From: Nocardia puris | GTDB taxonomy: Bacteria > Actinomycetota > Actinomycetes > Mycobacteriales > Mycobacteriaceae | DNA length: 64,000 nt | Assembly (NCBI RefSeq): GCF_003315035.1 | Contig: NZ_QNRE01000003.1 | Location: 434,001-498,000, forward strand | Direction: 5' to 3' | Shown: piece by piece, positions 34,531-42,990 of the stretch | Numbering within the stretch: position 1 is the stretch's first letter | Layout of the letters: each line of letters begins with the position of its first letter | The notes under the pieces: generated by a model | What the model was told of the DNA's origin: nothing | Databases searched by the model: none | The model's input: only the letters and a program-made list of their open reading frames with translations | Translations under genes and position numbers: made by a program

Positions 34531-35810
34531 TGGCCACGCTCACCACCACCGCCACGCCGCCCGCGCGCTCCGGCACCGCGCCGCGCGCCTGGTGGGGCGT
34601 GGCCGCCGCCGTGTTCGCCATCGCGTGGGGCGGCAACGAGTTCACACCGCTGCTCGTGATGTACAAGAGCCACGGCCTGGGGCTCACCACCGTGGACCTG
34701 CTGCTGTTCTACTACGTGCTCGGCATCGTGCCCGCGCTGCTGATCGGCGGGCCGCTCTCGGACCGATGCGGTCGCCGCCCCCTGCTGCTGCCCGCGCCGC
34801 TGATCGCGGCCACCGGCTCGCTGCTGCTCGCGTTCGGCGGGGATGCGGTGCCCGTGCTGGCCGCGGGCCGGGTGCTGTGCGGCGTCGCGCTGGGGTTGGC
34901 GATGGCGGTGGGCGGCAGTTGGCTCAAGGAACTCGCCCAGCCGCCGTTCGGACCGGCGGCGCGCACCGGGGTCGGGGCACGCCGGTCGGCGATGAGCCTC
35001 ACCGGCGGGTTCGCGGTCGGCGCGGGCGTGGCGGGTGTGCTGGCGCAGTGGGGGCCGCTCCCCGAGACGCTGCCGTACCTGCTCAACGCCGCCCTGTGCG
35101 TCGCCGCCGCCGCGTGGATGGCACGGGCTCCGGAAACTGTGGCACCACAGGCAGATCCGGGACGACTGGTGGACGACCTGAAGATTCCGGCGGCGGGGCA
35201 GCGGCGCTTCCTGCTGGTCGCGCTCCCCATCGCGCTGTGGCTGTTCACCTCCGCGGCCACCGCCTACGCCGTGCTGCCGACGCTTATGCTGCCGCACGTG
35301 GGCGGCGCGCCGATCGCGTTCTCCGCGTTGATCACCGTGATCACCCTCGGCTGCGGATTCGCCATCCAATCGGTGGCGCGCCGCATCGACCGGCCCGGCA
35401 CCGCGCGGGCCGCCGTGGTCGGCCTGATCCTGGTCACCGCGGGCATGCTCGTCGCGAGCCTGGCCTCGGCGGCGCTCACCCTGTGGACGACGGTGCTCAC
35501 CGCCGTGGTGCTCGGCGCGGGCTACGGCATCGGGCTCGTCGCGGGATTGCAGGAGATCGAGCGCCTCGCCCGCCCCGACGACCTCGCCGGCCTCACCGCG
35601 GTCTTCTACTCGGTGAGCTACCTGGGTTTCGGCATCCCCGCGGCACTGTCGTTCCTGCACCGCAGCACGGGGCTCGGCTACCCGATCATGTACGTGGGCC
35701 TGGCGGTCGTCGCGGCCGGCTGCCTGGCCACTGTGACGCGCCACTACCGGGCGCCCATGAACTCTCCGGCAAGGGAAGTCGGGGCGCAGGTGGGAGGCCG
35801 TTTCCGGTAA
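34530..35810 (+). CDS. MFS transporter
   Basis: Twelve-helix major facilitator of 426 residues. The loop 2-3 motif A is GGPLSDRCGRRPLLL. The substrate is not evident. It starts at ATG 34530, sharing a base with the stop of the GntR gene (TGATG); GTG one codon upstream is the alternative. The coupling suggests an exporter or importer induced by the ligand that GntR senses. Confidence 0.87.
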   Translation: MATLTTTATPPARSGTAPRAWWGVAAAVFAIAWGGNEFTPLLVMYKSHGLGLTTVDLLLFYYVLGIVPALLIGGPLSDRCGRRPLLLPAPLIAATGSLLLAFGGDAVPVLAAGRVLCGVALGLAMAVGGSWLKELAQPPFGPAARTGVGARRSAMSLTGGFAVGAGVAGVLAQWGPLPETLPYLLNAALCVAAAAWMARAPETVAPQADPGRLVDDLKIPAAGQRRFLLVALPIALWLFTSAATAYAVLPTLMLPHVGGAPIAFSALITVITLGCGFAIQSVARRIDRPGTARAAVVGLILVTAGMLVASLASAALTLWTTVLTAVVLGAGYGIGLVAGLQEIERLARPDDLAGLTAVFYSVSYLGFGIPAALSFLHRSTGLGYPIMYVGLAVVAAGCLATVTRHYRAPMNSPAREVGAQVGGRFR

Positions 35811-35866
35811 CGCGCACCCGCCTCTTCCGATCTCACAACCGGGTCGAGGGAGACGGAGGACAGACG

Positions 35867-37189
35867 GTGCGGCGGTTCACGAAAATCCTTGCGGCTCTGG
35901 CTATCACACTTCTCGTGGCGACGACAGCCGGTAGTTTCCCCGGCACTGTGAGCGCCGCGCCCGCGGAGTTGCGCCGGTGCGCACTGCCCATGGGCCGCGA
36001 CTTCCAGACCGCCACACCCGAGGAGGTCGGCCTCGACTCCGCCGCCCTCGCCCCGGTGCGCGCGATCATCGACGCGCCGACCCGGCTGAACGTCAAGATC
36101 TTCCGCAACAACTGCCTGATCGTCACCGGCCCGCGCAACGCCGCGACCGGCGGGCTGCCGTGGAACCTATGGAGCGCGACAAAGCCCGTGGTGGCGCTCG
36201 TCGCGGGGCTCGCGGTGGACGAGGGCCTGCTGGATCTGGACGCCCCCATCGACGCCTACCTGCCGCCCGGCCTCGGTGACGCCGAGCATCGCGCGCTTCT
36301 GGTGCGCAACCTGCTCACCGAATCGTCCGGGCTGCGAGTAGCCGTTGTCTCCGAAGGCTTTTCCGGCATCGCACACCTGGACTCGAATATCGTCGCGCAG
36401 GCTCTGGCCATTCCGTTCGAAGCGCCGCAGGGCACGGTGTGGAAGTACAGCCAGCGCGTGGTCGACCTACTCGCGTACGTCGTGCAGCAGGCGGTCGGCG
36501 AGGACTTCCAGTCCTACGCCCAGCGGAAGCTGTTCGACCCGTTGGGCATTCGACCCACCGACTACCACTGGGCGCGCGACCGCAGCGGAAACACCTACGG
36601 CCACGCGCATCTCATCATGGCGCCCGACGATTTCGCCAAACTCGGCCTGCTCGTGGCGAATCGGGGCATGTGGAACGAGACGCGCGTACTCTCCGCCGGC
36701 TATCTCGCCGACACCGCGCGCCCGTCGGCGGCGATGCCCTGCTACGGCTATCTGTTCGTGGTGAACGGTCCGATCTGCGAACAGGAATTCCCCGGCCTGC
36801 CCGCCGACGCGCTGAAGATGAGCGGCATGATGCGCCAGGACAACTACATCGCGCCGAGCCTGGACCTGCTGGTGAGCTGGACCGGGATCACCACACCGGG
36901 CACCGACACCGCCTTCGCCTACCGCGTGATGGAGACCGTCACCGGCGCCTTCCGCGTACCCCGCCTGCCCACCCTGCCGCCGTTCATCGAGCCCACCGAC
37001 GTCAGCGTCACCGACCCGATGATGACCAACCTGGACGCCACCCTCGCCGCCTTCGGCCTCGGCCCGTACGCCTACCCGGGCTGCGATCCCCTCGCCTGCC
37101 TCGGCAAACCCCTCCCGCCCCCGTTCGCGGACTGGCCCGCCGGCTGTTTCGTGATCGGCTGCTTCAACCCGCAACCCGGACGCCGCTGA
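35867..37189 (+). CDS. Secreted beta-lactamase/esterase-family serine hydrolase
   Basis: Class C beta-lactamase-like (DD-peptidase/esterase EstB) fold, 440 residues. The signal peptide (FTKILAALAITLLVATTAG) is followed by PEEVGLDSAAL. The nucleophile motif SxxK is WSATKPVVALVAG and the tyrosine motif is WKYSQRVVDLLAY. Cysteines near the C-terminus (YPGCDPLACLGK and GCFVIGCF) suggest disulfides in an exported enzyme. GTG at 35867 follows GGAGGA by six bases. The substrate may be a short ester or amide rather than an antibiotic. Confidence 0.87.
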   Translation: MRRFTKILAALAITLLVATTAGSFPGTVSAAPAELRRCALPMGRDFQTATPEEVGLDSAALAPVRAIIDAPTRLNVKIFRNNCLIVTGPRNAATGGLPWNLWSATKPVVALVAGLAVDEGLLDLDAPIDAYLPPGLGDAEHRALLVRNLLTESSGLRVAVVSEGFSGIAHLDSNIVAQALAIPFEAPQGTVWKYSQRVVDLLAYVVQQAVGEDFQSYAQRKLFDPLGIRPTDYHWARDRSGNTYGHAHLIMAPDDFAKLGLLVANRGMWNETRVLSAGYLADTARPSAAMPCYGYLFVVNGPICEQEFPGLPADALKMSGMMRQDNYIAPSLDLLVSWTGITTPGTDTAFAYRVMETVTGAFRVPRLPTLPPFIEPTDVSVTDPMMTNLDATLAAFGLGPYAYPGCDPLACLGKPLPPPFADWPAGCFVIGCFNPQPGRR

Positions 37190-37259
37190 CCCCGTGCCGA
37201 CGCGCCCGCCCACCGCCGGGCTACGGTGGTCGGGCCGTCGGTCACAGGAGCGAACTAAG

Positions 37260-38319
37260 GTGCGCTCCTCTTCGGAACGAATCACCCCGAACGGGTCCGT
37301 CTCCCACGTCACCGGCGACGTCGAACGCTGCCTCGCGGACGACGGGGCGATCACCATTCCCTGTGCCGATGCCTTGCGGCGCGAATTCGATCTGGCGATA
37401 TCGGTACATCACAGCGGTGAATTGCACAGAATACAAGCACCTTTGGCGGTTTGTCGCACGGAATCGTGCTACGGCTTGGCGCGGGGCTGGCTGGTTCACG
37501 AGGACGGTTCCGTTCCCGACGCGGTCGTCCTCGCCCACGAATACGACCGCGTCCGTCTCGCGCGCCTCGCGCCCGAAGCCCTCACGAATGCCGTCGTCGC
37601 GGGCGACCCGTGCTACGACCGCCTGTTCGCCAGTCGTGAACTGCGCGAACGGTATCGCGCGGTACTCGGCGCACCACCCGGCACCACGGTGGTCACACTG
37701 TCGTCCACCTGGGGCGCAGGCTCACCGCTCGGCAGGCACCCCGACCTGATCGATGATCTGATCAGCCAGCTCGACCTGGACGAGCACGTCGTCGCCGCGA
37801 TCGCCCACCCCAACGCGTGGTTCGCGCACGGACCGCTGCAGATGCGCGCCTGGTTCACCGACGCCCTGCGCGCCGGCCTCCGCCTCATTCCGCCGGAAAG
37901 AGGCTGGCAGCAAACGATTCTCGCGTCCGATCTGGTCACTGGCGACCACGGATCGGTCACCGGATACGCCGCCGCGCACGGCATTCCCACCATGCTTGCC
38001 TCATTCCCGCGCGAGGAGGTGGCCGGGGGGCACGGCCATCGACCTGCTCAGCCGCATCGCCCCCATGCTGGACACGGAAACCGCACTACCCGAATAGATT
38101 TCGCGGGGCATCGCGACCTGCGATCGGGACGCGCTCGCCCAAGTCGCACGACTCACCACCTCGCTCCCGGGTACCGGAGCCGACGCCCTGCGCACCGCCT
38201 TCTACCGGCTGATGACTCGGCGTCGGAGTCCGCCTCGGTTCCGGCGGACCTTGGTGAACGCAGAATTTCGGCACCCCCGCGTAGTTCCGAGGTCGATAGC
38301 GGCGCCCCGGTCTCGATGA
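37260..38319 (+). pseudogene. Decayed glycerophosphotransferase/GT-B-like gene
   Basis: The frame from 37260 reads ADALRREFDLAISVHHSGEL, VVAGDPCYDRLFASRELRE, VVTLSSTWGAGSPLGRHPDL and SDLVTGDHGSVTGYAAAHG, which I recognise as the conserved core of actinobacterial CDP-glycerol glycerophosphotransferase-like (GT-B) proteins. The family N-terminus (about 50 residues) is missing. At FPREEVAGG a run of six G (38025-38030) carries one base too many. After it the family reading continues in the next frame (TAIDLLSRIAPMLDTETALP) and meets TAG at 38095-38097; the same frame stays open to TGA at 38317-38319. Three lesions make this a pseudogene unless the G run is a sequencing error. The end is approximate. 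Confidence 0.6.
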
Positions 38320-38412
38320 CCCGGGGCATCGCGCCACGACCGTGACGGCCTCGGTCTCTGCGCTCACTGCCGGACGCCCCGGCCCACAGAGGGCCGGGAC
38401 GTCGCACCACCC

Positions 38413-38442
38413 TTGACACCCGGTAAATGAAAGCGCACGCTT
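38413..38442 (+). promoter_or_regulatory. Promoter and probable operator of the ArsR gene
   Basis: A perfect -35 TTGACA lies at 38413-38418. A short inverted repeat AAGCG-CA-CGCTT follows at 38431-38442, where the -10 should be, seven bases before the GTG. This is a suitable place for autorepression by the ArsR-type protein. The -10 itself is poorly conserved. Confidence 0.5.
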
Positions 38443-38448
38443 ACGTAC

Positions 38449-38775
38449 GTGACGGCTTTCGAAGATGTAGATCTGACCCTCCTCGGCGATCCGACGCGGA
38501 AGGTGATCTTCGAACGACTCGCCCGCACACCGTCCTCGGTCGGCGACCTGGCCGAGGCGCTGCCGATCACCCGGCAGGCGGTGTCTCAGCACCTTCGGGT
38601 GCTCAAGGAGGGCGGGCTCGTGATCGCGACACCGCAGGGCACCCGGCGCATCTACCGGGTGAATCCGGACGGGCTCGCCGCGTTCCAGGCGTACTTCCAG
38701 CAGCTGTGGGACCACGCGCTGAGCAGTTTCCAGAAAGCCGCCGAAACCGATTCCGAGCGGAAGGAACCGTCATGA
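38449..38775 (+). CDS. ArsR-family winged-helix repressor
   Basis: A 108-residue repressor with the helix-turn-helix SVGDLAEALPITRQAVSQHL and wing GLVIATPQGTRRIYRV. It lacks the CVC metal-binding motif of classic ArsR, as usual in the subgroup paired with SRPBCC proteins. GTG at 38449 is close to the promoter. The stop overlaps the ATG of the SRPBCC gene (ATGA), so the pair is an operon; the partner probably binds or processes the inducer. Confidence 0.9.
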   Translation: MTAFEDVDLTLLGDPTRKVIFERLARTPSSVGDLAEALPITRQAVSQHLRVLKEGGLVIATPQGTRRIYRVNPDGLAAFQAYFQQLWDHALSSFQKAAETDSERKEPS

Positions 38776-39245
38776 CCGTGCCCGTCTTGCGCCGCAGCAC
38801 CGGCGTCGCGCTGCCCCCCGAGAAGGCCTTCGCCTTCTTCACCGAATCGTTCGGCTCCTGGTGGCCATCGGACTACCACATCGGTGCCGCCGAGGTCGCT
38901 GAGGCGATCCTCGAACCGCGCGACGGCGGGCGCTGGTACGAGCGCGGTGTCGACGGCAGCGAATGCGACTGGGGGCGCGTCCTGGTGTGGGAGCCGCCGC
39001 ACCGGCTGGTTGTCACCTGGCAGATCAACGGACAGTGGCGCTACGACCCAGATCCCGAGCGCGCCAGTGAGGTCGAGGTGCGCTTCACCGCCGACGGCGC
39101 CGACCGCACCACCGTCGAGCTCGAACACCGCCACCTCGACCGGCTCGTCGACGGCCGCGCCATGCACGACCGCGTCTCCGCCGAACCCGGCGGGTGGGGC
39201 ACCTTGCTCGGCATCTTCGCCGAAACCGCAGGCGGACAAGGCTGA
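38772..39245 (+). CDS. SRPBCC (AHSA1-like) domain protein
   Basis: A 157-residue START-like ligand-binding protein: ALPPEKAFAFFTESFGSWWP at the N-terminus, GGRWYERGVDG, VLVWEPPHRLVVTWQI, and the closing helix GGWGTLLGIFAE. Such proteins form a hydrophobic cup; those next to ArsR repressors are of unknown ligand. It is translationally coupled to the repressor by a four-base overlap and converges on the DUF89 gene with a four-base gap. Confidence 0.9.
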   Translation: MTVPVLRRSTGVALPPEKAFAFFTESFGSWWPSDYHIGAAEVAEAILEPRDGGRWYERGVDGSECDWGRVLVWEPPHRLVVTWQINGQWRYDPDPERASEVEVRFTADGADRTTVELEHRHLDRLVDGRAMHDRVSAEPGGWGTLLGIFAETAGGQG

Positions 39246-39249
39246 CCGC

Positions 39250-40398
39250 CTACCGGGCGACTTGGATCACCGCGTACTCACCCGTCGTGCGCCAGGGTCG
39301 TCCGGTGGCGTCCAGTTCGCGGACGCACTCCGCGGTGAGTCCCGCGATCACATCGGATTTCAGGGTGCGCAGGGCGGCGACGGGAGTGGGGAAGTACGCC
39401 ACGAGGTCGCCGAACACGGTGGTGGGTGGCCAGTTCCGGTCGCCCAGTAGACGCCGGTAGTTCAGGTCGCCCTTGAGGATGGTGAGAGTGGAGCGCGCCA
39501 ACTCCGTCGCGAGATCTTCGGGCAGATCGCGGTAATCCAAGGGGGCGCAGAAGAATTCGTGTGTGCGGAGTTCCAGCTGCCCGTCGACCATCGCGTCGCG
39601 GAGCCGCCGCCCGATCGCCGCCGCACCCTCGAAGCGGCTGTCGATCATCACACGGAGCGTGGCCAGCAGGTCGGCCATTGTCGCATCGGAGACGTAGTAG
39701 GGCGCGGGTTTGAGATACAGCGAAACCCGCTGCGCGCGGCTGGTGTTGAGGAGGTGGTCGATCAGCACCAGGTCCGGCAGCAGTTCTCGCCCGGCATTAT
39801 CGGCGATGACCGCGACTGCGGCATTTCCGTTGTGCGGCAACGTATCCCAGAGCACAGCGCTGTCGTCCACCAGCAGCGGTGCGCGGGTGGCCGCGGCGGT
39901 GACCAGTTGGAAGCTGAGGTCGGCCTGATTGCCCCACAGCGCCGACATCAGTAGCGCGGTGCGCGTCTCCTCGGTGTCGGGGAACTCCCCGAGCGCGGAC
40001 AGCTCCGCCTCGACCTCGCCCCCGCACAGTTCGGCCCTCTTGGTGGGCGCGAACGGATCCACCCCGCACCAGATTCCAGGACGGTCGTACTCTACCGCCG
40101 CCAGAATCCGCCGGTAGAAATAACTCTCGCCCCACAGGAACGATGCCTCGCTCCACGGCCGCCCCCACATTCCCCGGCCCCACTCCTCCCATCGCGCCGC
40201 GTCGGCCGGATTCCCCGGAATCCGTTCGATCACGCCGCCGGTCGATTCCGCGAGCAGCTCACGCAACGCCGCCCGCTGCGCCGCCCCGTACGGGTGGGCG
40301 CCGATCACCTGCTCGATCAGCTTCGGGTGGCGTTCGTGGAACACGCTACGGGCGAACGAGTCCGGTGTTCCGAGGGAGATCGGCGGTGGCAGGTCCAT
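39250..40398 (-). CDS. ARMT1-like (DUF89) damage-control phosphatase
   Basis: Metal-dependent phosphatase family thought to remove damaged sugar-phosphate metabolites; some members were described as carboxyl methyltransferases. Key motifs are VIADNAGRELLPDLVLIDHL (Asp-Asn metal site) and LTILKGDLNYRRLLGDRNWP. It has 382 residues, typical length. The ATG at 40398 lies 13 bases beyond the stop of the tiny membrane gene and 115 beyond the reductase, all on the minus strand, so the three may be one transcript. Confidence 0.88.
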   Translation of the reverse strand: MDLPPPISLGTPDSFARSVFHERHPKLIEQVIGAHPYGAAQRAALRELLAESTGGVIERIPGNPADAARWEEWGRGMWGRPWSEASFLWGESYFYRRILAAVEYDRPGIWCGVDPFAPTKRAELCGGEVEAELSALGEFPDTEETRTALLMSALWGNQADLSFQLVTAAATRAPLLVDDSAVLWDTLPHNGNAAVAVIADNAGRELLPDLVLIDHLLNTSRAQRVSLYLKPAPYYVSDATMADLLATLRVMIDSRFEGAAAIGRRLRDAMVDGQLELRTHEFFCAPLDYRDLPEDLATELARSTLTILKGDLNYRRLLGDRNWPPTTVFGDLVAYFPTPVAALRTLKSDVIAGLTAECVRELDATGRPWRTTGEYAVIQVAR

Positions 40399-40411
40399 GG
40401 AGATGATGGTG

Positions 40412-40501
40412 TCAGTTCACCGCCAGCGCGAACCACGCCGATGCGGCGAGCAGGATCACCGCGATGGCGTACACGGCGCGGGTTGTGTAGGTGTGGCGCA
40501 T
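40412..40501 (-). CDS. Candidate 29-residue single-helix membrane protein
   Basis: An ATG at 40501 opens a 30-codon frame: a basic start (MRHTYTTR), one perfect membrane helix (AVYAIAVILLAASAWFALAV) and a stop. It begins 12 bases after the stop of the membrane reductase on the same strand, with a GGGG tract five bases upstream as a modest ribosome binding site. Its size and position recall small subunits of membrane oxidoreductases such as CydX, but no homologue is known to me. Confidence 0.5.
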   Translation of the reverse strand: MRHTYTTRAVYAIAVILLAASAWFALAVN

Positions 40502-40513
40502 GATTACCCCGTT

Positions 40514-41833
40514 TCAGACGAAGTCGAAGCGTTCGGTGTGCACCCGTTCGGCCGGGATGCCGAGGGCGGCGAGCGCGTCTTCCACGGCGGTCACCATCGG
40601 CCCCGGCCCGCAGAGGAAGTACTGCATCCGCTCGCTGCCGGGCGGCAGGTGCCGGGCCAGCATGGCGCGGTCGAGGAATCCGCGTTCGCCCGTCCAGCCT
40701 TCGGGCGGGTGCTCCAGGACGCGGACGACCGTGACGTCCACGCGCTCTTCGAGAGCGCGGATCTCGTCGTCCAGGGTGGCGTCGGCCGGTGAGCGGTTCG
40801 CGTAGAACAGGAGGCAAGGCCTGCGGTCGCCCCGATCGGCCATGGTGCGCAGAATGCTGGTCATCGGGGTGATGCCGACGCCGCCGGCGATCAACACGAA
40901 CCCCGCCCCTTCGTTGCGGTCGGGGCTGAAGACACCGTGCGGCCCGTCCACGAAAGCGCGTGTGCCCGGCGCGATTTCGCCGACCGTGGAGGTGAAGTCA
41001 CCGAGCGATTTGATCGTCATCTGCACCGCGTCACGGCGTTCGGCGCTGGAGGAGAACGAGAACGGGTGCGCGGTGACCGAGAACGGCGAGCGGTCCACGA
41101 CCAGCCAGCCGAACTGTCCCGGCTGGAACCGGAATCCCCCGTGGCCCACGGGTTTCAGGGTGAGCGTGTGCGCGTCGCCGCGCTCGGCGGTGACCTCGGC
41201 GACCTCCCACGGGCACCGCAACCGCAGCACGATCGGTTTCACCACCCGCACCCACGCCAGCAGACCGACCAGCGCCACCGTCATCGCGACCCACAGCAGC
41301 TTCTTCCACAGGTCGTCGAGGTAGTAGCCGACGAGCAGCATATGGGCGAGCGCGAACGCCACCACCAGGACCGACAGCCCGCCGTGCAGGACCTGCCAGG
41401 TCTCGTATCGCAACCGCAGCCGCTTGCGCCAGATCGACGTGCCGATCACGATCAGCAACAGCACCGTGGACGCCACCGCGAACCTCGCGCGCGGCGGCGC
41501 CTGCGCGAGGTTCAGCAGCGCGACGATGTCGGTGCCCGCGACCTGCAACAGCACCGGATGCGCCAGGATGAACGCCAGCGCGACGTAGGACACCTGCCGG
41601 TGGAACTGCACCAGCGCGTCCTCGCCGAACGGCGCCGCCACCGCCTGGAACCGCGCCACCAGCGCGAATTGCAGCCCCATCATGGACATGCCGACGAAGC
41701 CCAGCGCCACCGAGAATTCGGTGAGGAACCCCCGTCCCTCGGGCGCACCCCCGGCCACCGCGAACACCAGTGGCACCACCGCCACCGCAAGATACAGGCC
41801 GAACCACGCGATACCACGAGTTACCAGCGACAA
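40514..41833 (-). CDS. Ferric-reductase-like transmembrane oxidoreductase
   Basis: Membrane electron-transfer protein of 439 residues. The N-terminal six-helix domain has histidine pairs suited to two haems: QFHRQVSYVALAFILAHPVL and VLHGGLSVLVVAFALAHMLL. The C-terminal half is a ferredoxin-NADP reductase module: FAD site around VTAHPFSFSSS, NAD site LIAGGVGITPMTSILR and YFLCGPGPMV. AGGAGG ends five bases before the TTG at 41833 but only two before a GTG at 41836, so the TTG is preferred. It could pass electrons from NAD(P)H to metal or an oxidant outside; NADPH-oxidase-like activity is the alternative. Confidence 0.85.
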   Translation of the reverse strand: MSLVTRGIAWFGLYLAVAVVPLVFAVAGGAPEGRGFLTEFSVALGFVGMSMMGLQFALVARFQAVAAPFGEDALVQFHRQVSYVALAFILAHPVLLQVAGTDIVALLNLAQAPPRARFAVASTVLLLIVIGTSIWRKRLRLRYETWQVLHGGLSVLVVAFALAHMLLVGYYLDDLWKKLLWVAMTVALVGLLAWVRVVKPIVLRLRCPWEVAEVTAERGDAHTLTLKPVGHGGFRFQPGQFGWLVVDRSPFSVTAHPFSFSSSAERRDAVQMTIKSLGDFTSTVGEIAPGTRAFVDGPHGVFSPDRNEGAGFVLIAGGVGITPMTSILRTMADRGDRRPCLLFYANRSPADATLDDEIRALEERVDVTVVRVLEHPPEGWTGERGFLDRAMLARHLPPGSERMQYFLCGPGPMVTAVEDALAALGIPAERVHTERFDFV

Positions 41834-41976
41834 CACATCCTCCTGACGGTCGCGCCCCGGCTACAGCAGTTCGGACACTTGCGATCGGAGATCGGTTGAC
41901 GAGGAGTCTAGCTACGGGTGGTGCGGAAACGAGGGAAACGAGCCGCACTCGCCGCGCGCTCGTCGGCCTGCTTGCC

Positions 41977-42130
41977 GGGACCGTTCCAGTCGGAAACCCG
42001 GGACCGTTCCAGTCGGGAGCCGCAAGTCAGCGCGTCGGCCAGCACGGCGCCGACCGGGAGCCATGAGTCAGCGCTTCGGCCGGCACCGCACCGGTCGTGA
42101 GCCGCACGTCACCGCGTCGGCTGACGACCA
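41977..42130. repeat. Direct repeats: 17 bp twice, then a 41-bp unit three times
   Basis: GGGACCGTTCCAGTCGG occurs at 41977 and 42000. Then a 41-bp unit starting GGAGCC or TGAGCC, with core GTCAGCGCGTCGGCC, occurs at 42016, 42057 and 42098 with some divergence. The stretch 41839-42234 has no gene; the repeats lie between the 5' end of the reductase gene and the 3' end of the TetR gene. Confidence 0.7.
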
Positions 42131-42234
42131 GCGTCTCCCCCATCACCGGATGAGCCGGTGGGTGTCCTGCCTCGTCGCCTACAAAGTTCGCTCGATGAAC
42201 ACCCGAGCGGAGACGGCGCACAGCGGGCCACACG

Positions 42235-42876
42235 CTAGGAAGCGGGCAAGCCTTCCAATTCCGCTGCCGTCCTGGCGATTTCGGCGGCCTCGGCGGGCGG
42301 TACGCCCGAGGCGATGAGGGAGGCACGGGCGACGACGACGGCGGGCTGGGGGTCGGTCCAGGATTCGTTATTGCGCTCTTCGAGAAGGGTGAAGATCAAG
42401 GCGGTCTGGGTGCGGGCCAGCACATCGGGGGGTAGGTGGTCGGCGAAGTCGCCGCGCCGCTGGCCCTCGGCGATCAGTGCCCGGCACACCGCGTAGACCG
42501 GCGCGAGACGCTGTTCGATCCGCTGCTTCAGATCGGTCTCGGAGAGGCGCAGCAGCAGCCGGTACCTGTCCCCGACCTGCCACAGCGAGATCGTGTACCG
42601 CGCCGCGGTGACCCGGACCGGCTCACCGGGCTCGGGGTCGTGCAGCGCCTGCTCGATGTCGTCGAAGGCGCGGTCCACGATGCCGTCCAGCAGCGCGTCG
42701 CGGTTGGGGAAATGCCCGTAGAGCGTGCGGCGCACCACGCCCGCCGCCGCGGCGATGTCCTCCATGCTCGCCGACGGGTTCTCGGCGAGTTCGGTAGCCG
42801 CGACGTCGAGGATGCGACGCCGGTTGGCCTGGGCGCGCGCGCCACCCGGCGCGGTCATGGTTGCGGTCGAGCTCAT
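42235..42876 (-). CDS. TetR-family repressor
   Basis: A 213-residue regulator. The N-terminal helix-turn-helix is RRRILDVAATELAENPSASM, EDIAAAAGVVRRTLYGHFPN. The C-terminal ligand domain is helical. ATG at 42876 has AAGGG six bases upstream on the minus strand. It is divergent from a 14-helix efflux pump, and the intergenic region carries several inverted repeats, so it most likely represses that pump and itself. Confidence 0.9.
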   Translation of the reverse strand: MSSTATMTAPGGARAQANRRRILDVAATELAENPSASMEDIAAAAGVVRRTLYGHFPNRDALLDGIVDRAFDDIEQALHDPEPGEPVRVTAARYTISLWQVGDRYRLLLRLSETDLKQRIEQRLAPVYAVCRALIAEGQRRGDFADHLPPDVLARTQTALIFTLLEERNNESWTDPQPAVVVARASLIASGVPPAEAAEIARTAAELEGLPAS

Positions 42877-42907
42877 GTGAATCCCTTCACTTCCTCCGCC
42901 GCCATAG

Positions 42908-42968
42908 TTGCACATCGGAGTGCAAATCTCCTAAATTGCACATAACTGAGCAATTTCACACCGGTGTG
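42908..42968. promoter_or_regulatory. Inverted repeats between the TetR and MFS genes
   Basis: Three elements are visible. TTGCAC-N6-GTGCAA spans 42908-42925. A related site TTGCACATAACTGAGCAA starts 28 bases later, at 42936. A perfect 12-bp palindrome CACACCGGTGTG spans 42957-42968. They cover the divergent promoter region and are candidate repressor sites. Confidence 0.65.
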
Positions 42969-42990
42969 CATAAACGATGGAGGAACTCGG

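Noticed and set aside
40397-41899. Long plus-strand frames opposite the ferric-reductase-like gene
   Set aside because: They are antisense shadows; the minus-strand reading has complete FAD, NAD and haem-ligand motifs.
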